DNA from: CAVVFX01 sp963777595
GTDB taxonomy: Bacteria; Acidobacteriota; Terriglobia; Bryobacterales; Bryobacteraceae
Assembly (NCBI GenBank): GCA_963777595.1
Contig: CAVZRE010000066.1
Location: 62,001 to 126,000, forward strand
Length of the DNA: 64,000 nt
Direction: 5' to 3'
How positions within the stretch are numbered: position 1 is the first letter of the stretch; every line of letters starts with the position of its first letter. The notes beneath the pieces were generated by a model, which saw only the letters and a program-made list of their open reading frames with translations, was not told the DNA's origin and did not search any database. The translations under genes and the position numbers were made by a program. Of the stretch, positions 46,486 through 56,928 are shown one piece after another.

Positions 46486-47922
46486 ATGGCTCACAATAGA
46501 CGAATGGGTTCAGGGGAAGCGGTGGGGGCTTCGCACAGTCGGGGTGTCATCGACGCAGTGCGAGAGGCGCTGTCCGGTTCCCATCGCGATTACACGACGG
46601 GGAACATCGGGCGGCTGATTGTGCTACTCGCCATCCCCATGGTGCTCGAGATGTTGATGGAGTCGCTGTTCGGCATCGTGGACATCTACTTCGTCGCACG
46701 CCTGGGCGCCGATTCGGTCGCCACTGTCATGCTGACCGAATCTACGCTCGTCCTGGTCTTCGGCATCGCCTTAGGACTGAGCATGGCGACGACGGCATTC
46801 GTTGCGCGGCGCATCGGCGAGAAAGATCCCGAGGGAGCGGCGGTGGTTGCGGTCCAATCAATCATCATCGGGCTAGTCATTTCCGCGATCGTCGGAGTGA
46901 CCGGCGTCTTGTTTGCGCCGCATCTGCTGAGGATGATGGGCGCAAGTCCAGCAGTAATCGCTGCCGGTCATCAATACACGGCTGTGCTTTTAGGCGGCTC
47001 GCTGGTGATCTTTCTGATTTTCCTGATTAACGCGATCTTCCGCGGGGCAGGCGATCCGGCGCTCGCGATGAGGACCTTATGGCTTGCCAATGGCATCAAC
47101 ATTATTCTCGATCCCTGCCTGATCAATGGATGGGGACTGTTTCCGCATTTGGGCGTGATGGGCGCCGCTGTAGCCACTACTACGGGCCGCGCCATCGGAG
47201 TAGCGTACCAGATCCACGCACTGTTGCGGGGCTCCAGCCGGGTGCGTATTTCCCTGCGCCAGATCCGGCTGGATATCGGCGTGATGACTCACCTGCTTCG
47301 GGTCTCGTGTACCGGAATGATCCAGTTTCTGATCTCCACCGCAAGCTGGCTGGCGCTTATCCGCATCGCGTCATTGTTCGGAACGGCTGCCGTCGCGGGT
47401 TATGGGCTGGGTATTCGTATTTTCATGTTCGTCATTCTGCCGTCGTGGGGGCTTTCGAATGCGGCTGCGACGCTGGTCGGGCAGAACCTGGGGGCGGGTC
47501 ATCCTGAACGGTCCGAACAGGCGGTGTATAGGACCGGCCTTTACAACATGTGCTACATGGCTGTGCTCTCGATCCTTTTCTTGATTTTCGCGCCTCAGCT
47601 CGCCGGATTTTTTTCGCAGGATCCAGAAGTACTTTCCGTTGCCGTGACGTTACTGCGTGTTTTGAGTATTGGGAATATCGGTTATGCGTGGGGCATGGTG
47701 CTGGTGCAGGCGTTTAACGGCGCCGGCGATACCCGGACTCCGTCAGTTATCAACTTCTTCTGCTATTGGTGCTTCCAGATTCCTCTGGCGTGGTTTCTGG
47801 CAACTCAGGCGGGAATGGGACCAGAGGGTATTTTCTGCTCGATCCCCGCGGCGGAGACTGCCATGACGATCGCGGCAATGTTTGTTTTTCGCCGCGGGAG
47901 TTGGAAAAAAAGCGTGGTCTGA
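46486..47922 (+). CDS. MATE-family multidrug/organic cation exporter
   Basis: This 478-residue polytopic protein has about twelve membrane segments and MATE features: IPMVLEMLMESLFGIVDIYFV at the start of helix 1, AFVARRIGEKDPEGA, and in the second half WGLSNAAATLVGQNLGAGHP. The two-lobe repeat is evident. It should export cationic compounds by sodium or proton antiport. The start may be the ATG at 46486 or at 46504. It is convergent with the DUF885 gene, 20 bases apart. Confidence 0.92.
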   Translation: MAHNRRMGSGEAVGASHSRGVIDAVREALSGSHRDYTTGNIGRLIVLLAIPMVLEMLMESLFGIVDIYFVARLGADSVATVMLTESTLVLVFGIALGLSMATTAFVARRIGEKDPEGAAVVAVQSIIIGLVISAIVGVTGVLFAPHLLRMMGASPAVIAAGHQYTAVLLGGSLVIFLIFLINAIFRGAGDPALAMRTLWLANGINIILDPCLINGWGLFPHLGVMGAAVATTTGRAIGVAYQIHALLRGSSRVRISLRQIRLDIGVMTHLLRVSCTGMIQFLISTASWLALIRIASLFGTAAVAGYGLGIRIFMFVILPSWGLSNAAATLVGQNLGAGHPERSEQAVYRTGLYNMCYMAVLSILFLIFAPQLAGFFSQDPEVLSVAVTLLRVLSIGNIGYAWGMVLVQAFNGAGDTRTPSVINFFCYWCFQIPLAWFLATQAGMGPEGIFCSIPAAETAMTIAAMFVFRRGSWKKSVV

Positions 47923-47942
47923 AGGGGGAGAGCGGCGCTCGC

Positions 47943-49643
47943 TTATTTGGTAATGTAGGCGTTCACGACGTCTTTCAGGAGTTCCAGCGGAAGCGTGCCT
48001 TCGCGGAGCGCCGCGTCGTGGAACTCGCGGATATCGAACTTTGCCCCGAGCTGTTGCTCGGCTTTCGTACGCAATTCACGGATGGTGAGTTGTCCCATCT
48101 TGTAGGAAAGCGCCTGCGCGGGCCAGGAGATATACCGGTCGATTTCCGCCACCGATTCCTCCGGAGCATGTTGCTTGAAATACGCGAGTGCCTGTTCACG
48201 TGTCCAACCGTACTGATGAATGCCCGTGTCTACCACCAGGCGCACGGCGCGAAAGCGTTCGCTGGCGAGTTGCCCGTAACGGCTGGTGGGATCGCGATAC
48301 AGCCCAAGTTGCGAACCGAGCGCTTCGGCATAGAGCGCCCAACCTTCCGCGAAGGCGCTGTTCGAATAGAATTTGCGGATGTCGGGAAGATTCTGCTGGG
48401 CGTGCGCTAACGTGATCTGGAAAATGTGGCCTGGAACCGCTTCGTGCAGCACCAGCGACTCCTTGTCGTACTTCACCTGTTTCTCAGGTTCATAGGTGTT
48501 GAGATTGAACCAGCCGGGAACCGTGAAATCAGGAGAGGGCGCCTGGGCGTTGGTTGCCGTGCCTGCTTCGCGATCCGCTGGAATGGGACGAACCCCGTAC
48601 AGCAGCATGGGAATATGACGAAACTGATTCGGCAGCTCCGGCTCGATAATTTTGGCGATGTTCCGGCAGTAGGCCAACATCTCTTCTTTGTTGCGAAAGT
48701 GCTGTTCCGGCGCGTTCTTGATGCGATCTTGAAACTCGGCGAGAGTGCCTTTAAATCCGGTCTCTTTCACCACAGATTGCATTTCGCCCTCGATGCGCTT
48801 TACTTCCTGCTCGCCGAGTTGATGAATCTGTTCGGGCGTCAGGCTCGTGGTGGTTAGCCGCCGGACGAGAATGGCGTACGCCTGTTTGCCGTCCGGAATG
48901 GAGCTCAGGCTGTCGGCCGGCCGAACGTGCTGCGCGTAGGTGGTGGTCATGAAGTGCTGCAGCTTGCGCCACGCTGGAAGAAACTGTTGGTCGTAAGCCT
49001 CCTTGGCTGCAGCGCGCAATCTTTGCTGCTCGTGCGGCGGAATGTTGGCGGGGATTTTGCGGAAGCCGGCGAGCAGCGCGGTATGGTCGGAGTCCTGCGC
49101 GATCTGGGCGGCGAGCTGATGGCAGACCGCATCGTTGACGATCTTCGACTGCGTGATTTTGCGGGCAATGGCTTCGTTTAGGATGTCGATACTCTGGTCC
49201 ACGTAAACCGGAACGGCGCGAAGACGGGCGAGGATGTTTTCGTAATCGTGAACCGTGCGCGCCGGCATGCGGTCGACCGTCAGGTAAATGCGGTTGTGGA
49301 AGCCGAAGAGCTGGCCCACGCGAATCAGGTAGTCTTCGAGGTCCCACGAATCGAGCCGGGATTGGAAATCGTATTTAACCAGCCGGACGGTCAGGTCCGT
49401 GGAGGGAAACTGATGTAGCATTGCGAGACGCGACTCAAAAAACTGGCGACGCTGGGCTCGCGCCGGTTTGGACCAATCTGTCCAGCGGTCGTCATATTCG
49501 TGGCGGCCGATGGAGGTCGCCTGCTCCGGGTTGGCGCGCAACATCTCCTCAAACGTTTGCTTGAAGAATTCATCCATTGATTGAGATTGGGAGAACGCGG
49601 TCTGCGCGACAAGTAACAGGAGTAAGCAACAAAGACGAAGCAT
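47943..49643 (-). CDS. DUF885-family metallopeptidase-like protein, exported
   Basis: This 566-residue protein has a signal peptide (LRLCCLLLLLVAQTAFSQ) and a mostly helical DUF885 body. The zinc-type motif is VLHEAVPGHIFQ (HExxxxH-like spacing). Other conserved parts include NLNTYEPEKQVKYDKESL and FAEGWALYAEALGSQLGLY, where EGWALY is a family hallmark, and YSNSAFAEGW. It is expected to be a periplasmic peptidase, although few members have been characterised. No partner gene is nearby. Confidence 0.88.
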   Translation of the reverse strand: MLRLCCLLLLLVAQTAFSQSQSMDEFFKQTFEEMLRANPEQATSIGRHEYDDRWTDWSKPARAQRRQFFESRLAMLHQFPSTDLTVRLVKYDFQSRLDSWDLEDYLIRVGQLFGFHNRIYLTVDRMPARTVHDYENILARLRAVPVYVDQSIDILNEAIARKITQSKIVNDAVCHQLAAQIAQDSDHTALLAGFRKIPANIPPHEQQRLRAAAKEAYDQQFLPAWRKLQHFMTTTYAQHVRPADSLSSIPDGKQAYAILVRRLTTTSLTPEQIHQLGEQEVKRIEGEMQSVVKETGFKGTLAEFQDRIKNAPEQHFRNKEEMLAYCRNIAKIIEPELPNQFRHIPMLLYGVRPIPADREAGTATNAQAPSPDFTVPGWFNLNTYEPEKQVKYDKESLVLHEAVPGHIFQITLAHAQQNLPDIRKFYSNSAFAEGWALYAEALGSQLGLYRDPTSRYGQLASERFRAVRLVVDTGIHQYGWTREQALAYFKQHAPEESVAEIDRYISWPAQALSYKMGQLTIRELRTKAEQQLGAKFDIREFHDAALREGTLPLELLKDVVNAYITK

Positions 49644-49778
49644 GTCTACTAGAGTAACGCCGCACGGAAAGGAGGCCTTAATTTATACTTTTTAACCGAG
49701 TCCACTCACGCATTTTGCGGGTATAATCAGTTGTACTGCGTCCGCGTCTCCACTCCAACCAATAAGGTGAAACAATCT

Positions 49779-51557
49779 ATGTTTGCCAAACTATATGGAT
49801 GCGTGCGTCCTGACTTCTGCAGCATCCTTCTCACGTGTTTCAGCGTCGCTACGTTGTCCGCCGCGCCACAGCTTCGGCTCAGCACTACCGCAGTTGGTCC
49901 GATTTATGTGGAGTCCGGCGCCACTACTCCCGCGCAAAGCATTAACGCGTTTAATATCGGGACGGGCTCTCTGAATCTGTCGATTGCCTCGTCCGCATCC
50001 TGGTTGACGGGGACCATCGGTAGTCCTGCGACCTGTACAGGCGGTCCGGTCGCTGCCTGCCTTCCTGTCACGGTCGCGGTAAGCACCGCCAGCCTGGCAG
50101 TCGGCACCTACACCGGGTCGTTGACTTTGAACGATCCCAACGCGATTGATTCCCCGCAGAGCGTGGTGGTGACCGTTCAGGTGAACGGCGCACCGGCGTC
50201 TGCCAACTTATATGTCACGCCGTATGGTGGCCCTGCCAGTACCGCAGTATTGAATGTGAACACCGGGGGCTCAGTTCATTCCTCGATCACCACCTCGGAT
50301 AATGGCCCGTGGCTTTCTTTCGCATTATCCGGCGGAGGCAGTTACATTTTTTATACTCCGTATCAGGTACAGGTCACCGCGCAGCCGAACCAGTCAGGCA
50401 ATTATACGGGAACAGTAGCTCTCTCCGGGTCGACTTATGCTCCGGACAACCAGACGATTGCAGTTAACCTGACGGTAACCACTCAACCAATCCTGCAAAT
50501 CACTCCATTGACCTATAACCTGGTTCAGGGGCAGGCAGCCCAGGCTTACAGCGTGAATTTTCAGAACATCGGCATGGGAACGCTCAGTATCTCGGGCGTC
50601 ACTACATCGGGCGGAAGCTGGCTCAGCGGGATTACATCCGGCGGGGGATCCACGGTGAGTCTTACGGTCGATCCAAGCTCACTCAGTCCCGGAAGCTACA
50701 CGGGTACGGTGACGCTCGCTTCGAACGCCGCGAACACCACGATTCCCATTCCGGTGCAGGTAACGGTCGCAGCGCAGAGCGGGCCGCAGATCTCGTTCGG
50801 CGGAGTCGTCGATAATGCCTCGTTTTCGAGTGGTAAAGCGGTGGGCTCCGGAACGATTGCAGCGGTATTCGGCACCCAGTTCTCGGCGACGGGGCCGGCG
50901 TATGCCAGCGTTGTGCCTCTGCCGACTACTCTCGCCGGCATCCAAGTGCTGGTGAACGGAACCGCGGCGCCGCTCTTTTATGTCGACGCATATCAAGCCG
51001 ACTTCCAGGTGCCGTTCGGTCTATCTGCCGGTTCAGCGGTGGTTCAAGTTGTACGCAACGGACAAGCCGGCAACATGGTCAGCGCGAGCGTGGATTCCAT
51101 AGCGCCGCGACTCTTCACGTTGCCATCGCTTGGGCCCGCTCCCGACACATCCCCTTGGGGCATCGTCATCAACGCGTCCGACGGTACATTGGCGCTTCCG
51201 TCGACGTTGGGTGTGCCGGCACATCCCGCGCACGTAGGGGATGTCATTACCATCTATGCACTGGGCCTGGGCCCTGTTTCACCATCCGTTGACACCGGTG
51301 CCGGAGCGCCGTCCACTGCGCCGCTGGCTCAGGCGGTCAATAACGTCTCCATCTATTTCGGTGGCGGATTCCTCGGTGAATCCAGTGCGGTCCCGTCCTA
51401 CGCCGGTCTCGCGCCTACTTATGTGGGACTGTATCAAATCAACGTGACAATTCCGCCTGGCACTCCGACCGGCAATATACCGGTCACTATCGAAATGCCG
51501 GGGCATGCCAGCAACTTCGTGGAAATGGCCATCATTCCCGCCGCTACATCGATGTAA
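49779..51557 (+). CDS. Secreted protein with BACON/Ig-like repeats and TIGR03437-like C-terminal domain
   Basis: From the ATG at 49779 (AAGGTGAAAC ribosome site upstream) the product is 592 residues. It has a signal peptide (SILLTCFSVATLSAAPQ), two to three Ig-like/BACON repeats of about 90 residues (GTYTGSLTLND, GNYTGTVALSG, GSYTGTVTLAS), and a C-terminal domain typical of Solibacter proteins (GDVITIYALGLGPVSPSV, YAGLAPTYVGLYQINVTIP). That domain was defined from Candidatus Solibacter usitatus, where it is strongly expanded, so it is a useful taxonomic marker. The role is probably cell-surface adhesion or scaffold. The sequence is intact. Confidence 0.85.
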   Translation: MFAKLYGCVRPDFCSILLTCFSVATLSAAPQLRLSTTAVGPIYVESGATTPAQSINAFNIGTGSLNLSIASSASWLTGTIGSPATCTGGPVAACLPVTVAVSTASLAVGTYTGSLTLNDPNAIDSPQSVVVTVQVNGAPASANLYVTPYGGPASTAVLNVNTGGSVHSSITTSDNGPWLSFALSGGGSYIFYTPYQVQVTAQPNQSGNYTGTVALSGSTYAPDNQTIAVNLTVTTQPILQITPLTYNLVQGQAAQAYSVNFQNIGMGTLSISGVTTSGGSWLSGITSGGGSTVSLTVDPSSLSPGSYTGTVTLASNAANTTIPIPVQVTVAAQSGPQISFGGVVDNASFSSGKAVGSGTIAAVFGTQFSATGPAYASVVPLPTTLAGIQVLVNGTAAPLFYVDAYQADFQVPFGLSAGSAVVQVVRNGQAGNMVSASVDSIAPRLFTLPSLGPAPDTSPWGIVINASDGTLALPSTLGVPAHPAHVGDVITIYALGLGPVSPSVDTGAGAPSTAPLAQAVNNVSIYFGGGFLGESSAVPSYAGLAPTYVGLYQINVTIPPGTPTGNIPVTIEMPGHASNFVEMAIIPAATSM

Positions 51558-51686
51558 GCATTTCCGCTCGGGGATAAATCAGAGATTTCCGGTCTATCCC
51601 TAATCTCCCGCGTTGGCGCTTGCGAAAGCCATCCCCTCCGTGCATAGAATAAACTTCACTGAACTGGTTCCGGAGGGGACCCAAAC

Positions 51687-54470
51687 ATGAGACGCCTCCT
51701 TGCCTTCGCGGTCAGCATCTGCCTTGCTTTCGTAATCACCGCGCCATGCAACTTGTACCTCCTGGCGCAGAATCGCATGAACTTTCCGCTGGTCGCGCAG
51801 GATAGCGGCCACGTCGCTCTTGGTCTCGCGCTGCGCAAACTCGCGGTCTCTGGAACCTTCCTGCAAGTCGCGGCGCATCCGGATGATGAGCATAACGCAC
51901 TCTACGCGATGTTCACCCATGGCATGGGACTGCGCTCCATTTGCGTGCAAACCACTCGCGGCGAAGGCGGTCAGAACGAAATCGGCCCGGAATTGTTTCA
52001 CGACATCGGGGTGCTCCGGACTTCCGAATTAATGTCGGCGCACCGCCTGGACGGCGCAGAGCAATACTTCACGCGCGCCATCGACTTCGGTTATTCTTTT
52101 GACCCGCAGGAAGTGATTAATAAATGGGGTAGAAACGAAATTGTCGGCGATTTTGTCCGGCTGATCCGCACATTCCGGCCGGACGTAGTGCTTACGATGA
52201 ATATCCAGGGGCGCGGCGGCGATCGGGCTCACGAAGCCACAACGATCCTGACTCGGGAAGCCTATAAAGCCGCAGGCGACCCGTCGCAATATTCTGAACA
52301 GATCCAGGCCGGGCTTCGCGCATGGCAACCGAAGAAACTTTATTTCACAGGCGGATTCGGCGGTCCGCCTGCCGGTGGTCCCGGAGGTCGAGGACCGGGA
52401 ACTCGTCGCGGCCAAGGGGTGCCTTCTGCGGCTCCTGCCGACCGTCCTGCGCCCACGATCAAGTTGACCCGTGTCGATACCGCGCACTATGATCCGCTGC
52501 TCGGCCGAACTTACGCGGAGATCGGTTCCGACGCCCGCAGCAACCACAAGTGTCAAGGGATGGGGGGACTTCCGCCGCTGCCCGGAATCGCTAGTGGACG
52601 CGGGGGGCGTGGACCTGCGGGCTATCAGCTTGTGGATAGCGTTCTCGCCGGCCAAAAGGAGAAAGACGAAACATCGCTGTTCGATGGCGTGGCGATCACG
52701 CTCGAATCGATAGCCCAATATGCCGGCCCGACCCCGCCCGAAGCATTGAAGGCCGGACTAGCCGCGATTGTAGATCATGCCCGTCAAGCGCAGAAGGCCT
52801 ACGATTCCGGCAACGACGCCGGTACCGCGCCACCCACTGAAGCCGGTCTGGCAGCCGTGCGAGCGCTTCGCGCACAACTCGCCGCAATGCCTCTCTCCGA
52901 CTCGGCGCGGTATGAGATCGATTTCCGGTTGAAGACGAAGGAACGCGATTACGAAGACGCAGTGCTCGCCGCGCATGGCGTGAGTTTCGACGCAGTCTCC
53001 GATGACGGCCTGGTGGTCGCAGGACAGCCGGTGAAACTCTCAGTGCTGGCAGTGAATCGCGGGCCATCTGAGGTTGCCATTACGGGCGTCTCGATCGGCG
53101 GCCTGGATGTTGCTGCGCCTTGCCCGGCAGGACTGGCGAAGAAAGATGGAGTCTATCACTTGCGTGGTCGAGGCCCGTGTTCCCAAAACTGCTGCGGCTG
53201 ACCACGCCCTACTTCAGCGACGACTATTGGAAGAAGCCGGCGAACCCCGCGATCAATATTTACGCGCCCGACGTGACATTCGGCGTCCCTTTTCGTCCGA
53301 CGCCGTTCCGCGTTACGTTTCACTTGAAGGCGGGAGATGCCGACGTCACGCGGGATGTGCCGGTGCAATTCCGCTATGTGAAGGATATCTACACCGGGCG
53401 ATAAGCGGATGGAGATGAATGTCGTCCCGGCCTTCTCGGTGAAGGTTACGCCGCCGCTGGTGGTGATCCCGGCGCCGGCAGGTTCCTCGCCGGCTAAACC
53501 TGTTCGGCGCGAGGTTCATGTCACCGTCACGAATGGCACCAAAGGAGCTGCGCAGGCCAGCGTCGCGATCGAATTACCAGCAGGCTGGAAGGCCACGCCC
53601 GCCAGCGTGCCGCTCGAATTCGCCCATGAGGATGAATCGCTCTCGGCCCGATTCACGGTGACGGCTCCAGCGCAGGTGAAACTCGGCGAGTACACACTGC
53701 GAGCAGTAGTGACACGGCCGAGCGAGCGACACGAAGTTCGGCCGGATACTATGAGATCGACTATCCGCACGTTCAGCGGCGCCAGGATATCAAGCCGGCT
53801 GAAACCGCGCTCAAGGTGGTCGACGTGAAGACAGTGCCGAATGTCAGCGTCGGCTACATCGTCGGCGCGGGGGATCAGGTGCCTCCTGCGATCGAGCAAC
53901 TGGGTGCGAAGCTGTCGTTTATCGACCAGGACGAACTGGCTTGGGGCGATCTGTCGAAGTACAGCGTGATCATCACCGGAGTCCGCGCTTATGAGGCTCG
54001 CAAGGATCTGCGCGCTTACAATCACCGCTTGCTCGATTATGTCGAGCATGGCGGCACGGCCATCGTGCAGTACAACAAGATGGAATTTAACCAGGCTCGA
54101 ATACGGGCCGTTCCCAGCTGAGGTTAGCGGGAATCGCGTGTGCGATGAGACCGTTCCGGTGAAAATTCTGACGCCGTCTCATCCGGTATTCAACTTCCCG
54201 AACCGGATCGGGCCTGCAACGTGGGACGGTTGGGTGCAGGAGCGCGGCCTCTATTTTCTGGGCGAGAAAGATCCCAGGTATAGCGATCTGGTTACGATGG
54301 TGGATTCGTTCAAGGACAATCCGGGAGAAAAGCGCGGGTCGTTGGTCGAAGCGAGGTACGGCAAAGGGCGATGGATCTATCTGGGACTCGCGCTTTGGCG
54401 TCAACTGCCCGCGGGCACGCCTGGAGCTTATCAGCTTCTGGCCAACCTGATCAGCCTGCCCAAACCGTAA
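51687..54470 (+). CDS. PIG-L/LmbE-family deacetylase with long C-terminal extension (frame breaks)
   Basis: The N-terminus has a signal peptide (LAFAVSICLAFVITAPC) and a PIG-L domain with the zinc motif VAAHPDDEHNAL, TSELMSAHRLDGAEQYF and GDRAHEATTILTRE. It continues through a Pro/Gly-rich insert into an Ig/NEW3-like beta-sandwich region and a C-terminal glutamine-amidotransferase-like fold (YNKMEFN and YGKGRWIYLGLALWRQLP), ending at 54470. The full length of about 928 residues matches large acidobacterial PIG-L proteins. Frames change near 53175, 53395, 53745 and 54095; at 53395 removing one G from GGG restores YTGDKRMEMNVV. It is predicted to deacetylate N-acetyl groups on sugars in the periplasm. 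Confidence 0.82.
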
Positions 54471-54496
54471 GAATCGGGAGTGAGACCGGCGGCTAG

Positions 54497-55621
54497 CTAC
54501 AGGCTTGCGTCGCCGTCGAAAGAACTTGGATTCCATGCATTCGGCTGCAAGAGGATGTCGTGGAACTGCGGGTCTGTCGCCTGGAAGAAAAAGGGCCACG
54601 CCGGCAGCTTCCGGGAGTAGGGGGCATAATCGTCGATCAGCCGCGTGTCGTTTACGTTGCGGCCGACTTTTTCCAGGATGTGAATTCGATCCTGACGGGC
54701 CAGCCGCAAGGCCATCTGTAGTATCGCGTTCAGACAGCCGCATTCTTCGGACAGGCTCTGGAAGTCGACCAGACGAATTCGCTTGAGACCGGTGCGAGGC
54801 TCGTCGCGACGTTGAAATATTCCATAGGCGGCCAACCCATTGCCGTGGGAAATCGTGAGGAGCCAGACGTCTCCTCGTTTGAGTTTCGTTCCGAAATGCC
54901 AGTCGAGCATCTCGCGATTGCGTACACCTATGAGGACTTCGCTTCGTTCGCGAAGTTTCACCCAGAAGTCGTCGAAGCGTGCATCGAAGGCATTCTCGCG
55001 TTTCACTTCAAGGTTCCGCCCTAGGGCCGGCAAGCGTTTGGCGGTCACCCGATCCTTACCCCATAGGCAGACTGCCGCGGGATAGCAGAGCAGTTCTGCC
55101 AGCGGAAGTTTTTTAAGCGCGAGGGCAGTCCTTGCGAAGCCGGGGTAGTTGGTCACCCAATAAGATGCGGCGCTCCAATCGCCTGCGGGCACGGGGCTCG
55201 ACCCGAAGACTCCAAAAGCTTCAGCAGCCAGGGAGTTGACAGTGGTGTTGAGAAACATGTCGACGTTCTGCTGGCTGAAATACTGGTCCATCAGCATAAG
55301 AGCGACACTACGGTAACGTTCATCGACAGCCCAGGCGCGGCCCGCGGCTACGATCAGGTCACGCCCCTGGAAGACATACGGCAACGGGATATTGCCGATG
55401 GTTCCGACAATCTTTTTGTTCCGGTCTTCGAGGATCCAACCGATGGGCCAACTGGAACCGAGTTTTCTGTAAAGAGGATTGTCCAGCCAGAACCGGGACC
55501 ATTCTTCGCGCGTGCGGCTGCGAAGGTTCTGTGTCGATTCGAGGCCGATGATCTGATCATAGTCGGCTAACGTCGCTTCGCGCAGATGGACGCGAGTGTC
55601 AACTGCCGGCGTCGCGGTCAT
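54497..55621 (-). CDS. GNAT-like acyltransferase, last gene of the polysaccharide/NRPS operon
   Basis: This 374-residue protein has a GNAT-type N-terminal part (VHLREATLADYDQIIGLES, IVGTIGNIPLPYVFQGRDL, AWAVDERYRSVALMLMDQYF) and a second half (EVLIGVRNREMLDWHFG, GLAAYGIFQRRDE, FQSLSEECGCLNAILQMAL) that reads like another GNAT lobe. Two-lobed GNAT proteins include FemX/NMT-like aminoacyltransferases. It lies 55 bases after the P450 gene, in the same direction, with a small hairpin between. A plausible role is transfer of the carrier-bound amino acid to a sugar. That is inference from context. Confidence 0.65.
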   Translation of the reverse strand: MTATPAVDTRVHLREATLADYDQIIGLESTQNLRSRTREEWSRFWLDNPLYRKLGSSWPIGWILEDRNKKIVGTIGNIPLPYVFQGRDLIVAAGRAWAVDERYRSVALMLMDQYFSQQNVDMFLNTTVNSLAAEAFGVFGSSPVPAGDWSAASYWVTNYPGFARTALALKKLPLAELLCYPAAVCLWGKDRVTAKRLPALGRNLEVKRENAFDARFDDFWVKLRERSEVLIGVRNREMLDWHFGTKLKRGDVWLLTISHGNGLAAYGIFQRRDEPRTGLKRIRLVDFQSLSEECGCLNAILQMALRLARQDRIHILEKVGRNVNDTRLIDDYAPYSRKLPAWPFFFQATDPQFHDILLQPNAWNPSSFDGDASL

Positions 55622-55646
55622 AGCTCATACGACCCGGAGATCGCTT

Positions 55647-55661
55647 GCGGGCGAGGCCCGC
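55647..55661. repeat. GC-rich hairpin between P450 and GNAT genes
   Basis: GCGGGC-GAG-GCCCGC is a perfect 6-bp inverted repeat with a 3-base loop in the 55-base gap. It has no T-run on either side, so termination is not clear. It may be a REP-like palindrome or a transcript-processing stem. Confidence 0.4.
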
Positions 55662-55676
55662 CCCACATTGATATCT

Positions 55677-56915
55677 TCATTTTGGCTCGAAGGAAACCTT
55701 TAGAGAGGTCAGACCCCGCAAGCCGAGATTCTCGCGCCAAACATGATCCTGTGGTTCGAGACGCAGGCCCGGCAGGCGATGGAGCAGCGTGTCAAAAGCG
55801 ATCTGGCCCTCCATCCTGGCGAGTGGTGCGCCGAAGCAGTAGTGGGCAGCCCATCCAAAGGCCAGATGACGGTTGTCGGGACGCCGCAGATCCAGGCGGT
55901 CGGGATTTTGGAAACGTTGAGGATCACGGTTGCCGGCCGCCATTACGGCGATTACCGCCTGACGCTTGCGAATTTTTTTTCCGCCGAGCTCCACGTCATC
56001 CGGCGCCAGTCGCGCAGTATGCTGGCTGGGGCTCTCGTAACGCAAGAGCTCTTCTACCGCCGAGTTGATGATGGAAGGATCTTGGCGCAGCAGTTGAAGT
56101 TGATCCGGGTTGCGCAACAGGCTGACCAAGCCGTTGCCGATCAGATTGGTGGTGGTCTCCTGCCCACCGACCATGGTGACGATCAGGCTGGCAATAATCT
56201 CGTCTTCGGTGAGGCGCATGCCGTCGGTCTCCGCCGAGATGAGGGCGCCGACGAGACCGGGTCGCGGATTCTGCCGCTGCTCGCGCACGGCTTCCCGAAA
56301 ATAAGCCTCCATGTTGTTGACCGTCTGCAGCATATGGCTGGAGCGCTCGGGATTGTGCTGGAAGTTGCCCAACATCTCCGCGAAATCGGAGGACCAGCCG
56401 CGCAGCATTGCGGAGTCGGAGATGGGTACGCCGAGCATTTCACAGGTGACGATGGAAGGCAGGGGGCCGGCAAAATCAGCTATGACATCCATGGTGCCCG
56501 TGGGCAGTACGCGGTCGATCAGGCGATTGGCGACATCTTGAATGTGACTCCGCAGGTCGGCGATCCGGCCCGGCGTAAAGGCACACGCGCAGAGGCTGCG
56601 GAGTCGCGTATGGGCGTGGCCCTCCTGAAACAGCATCAGACGAACCATGAACGCGGCGACCGGCGCGAGTTCGCCCATGCCGATAGATTCGAAGTACTCG
56701 GGAGTCGGGGTGCGATTGGCTGAGAAGTGCATCAGCACGTGGTGCACGTCTTCATAGCGAGTCACAACCCACGCATGCAGGAACGGATCCCAATGAACGG
56801 GATCATGGTCTCGCAATGCCTTGTAGAGAGGATACGGGTTCGCGAGAACTTCCGGATCGAGCAGCCGGTGAAGACTCAGTTCCGAGTCGTTGGGTGTCAT
56901 GAGCGTAGCTGTCAT
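55677..56915 (-). CDS. Cytochrome P450 (bacterial class I, biosynthetic type)
   Basis: This 412-residue soluble P450 has an I-helix GGQETTTNLIGNGL, the K-helix EELLRYESP with its ExxR, the meander NRDPQRFQNPDRLDLRR, and a heme loop FGWAAHYCFGAPLARME carrying the axial Cys. The heme loop has Ala where most members have Gly (FGxGxHxC), but the Cys and the APLARxE tail are kept. Class I bacterial P450s need ferredoxin and a reductase, and neither is encoded here. It starts 13 bases after the adenylation-carrier gene, which suggests it acts on the carrier-bound amino acid, as P450s do in the novobiocin (NovI) and skyllamycin pathways. Confidence 0.93.
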   Translation of the reverse strand: MTATLMTPNDSELSLHRLLDPEVLANPYPLYKALRDHDPVHWDPFLHAWVVTRYEDVHHVLMHFSANRTPTPEYFESIGMGELAPVAAFMVRLMLFQEGHAHTRLRSLCACAFTPGRIADLRSHIQDVANRLIDRVLPTGTMDVIADFAGPLPSIVTCEMLGVPISDSAMLRGWSSDFAEMLGNFQHNPERSSHMLQTVNNMEAYFREAVREQRQNPRPGLVGALISAETDGMRLTEDEIIASLIVTMVGGQETTTNLIGNGLVSLLRNPDQLQLLRQDPSIINSAVEELLRYESPSQHTARLAPDDVELGGKKIRKRQAVIAVMAAGNRDPQRFQNPDRLDLRRPDNRHLAFGWAAHYCFGAPLARMEGQIAFDTLLHRLPGLRLEPQDHVWRENLGLRGLTSLKVSFEPK

Positions 56916-56928
56916 TTTAATGGTGTCT

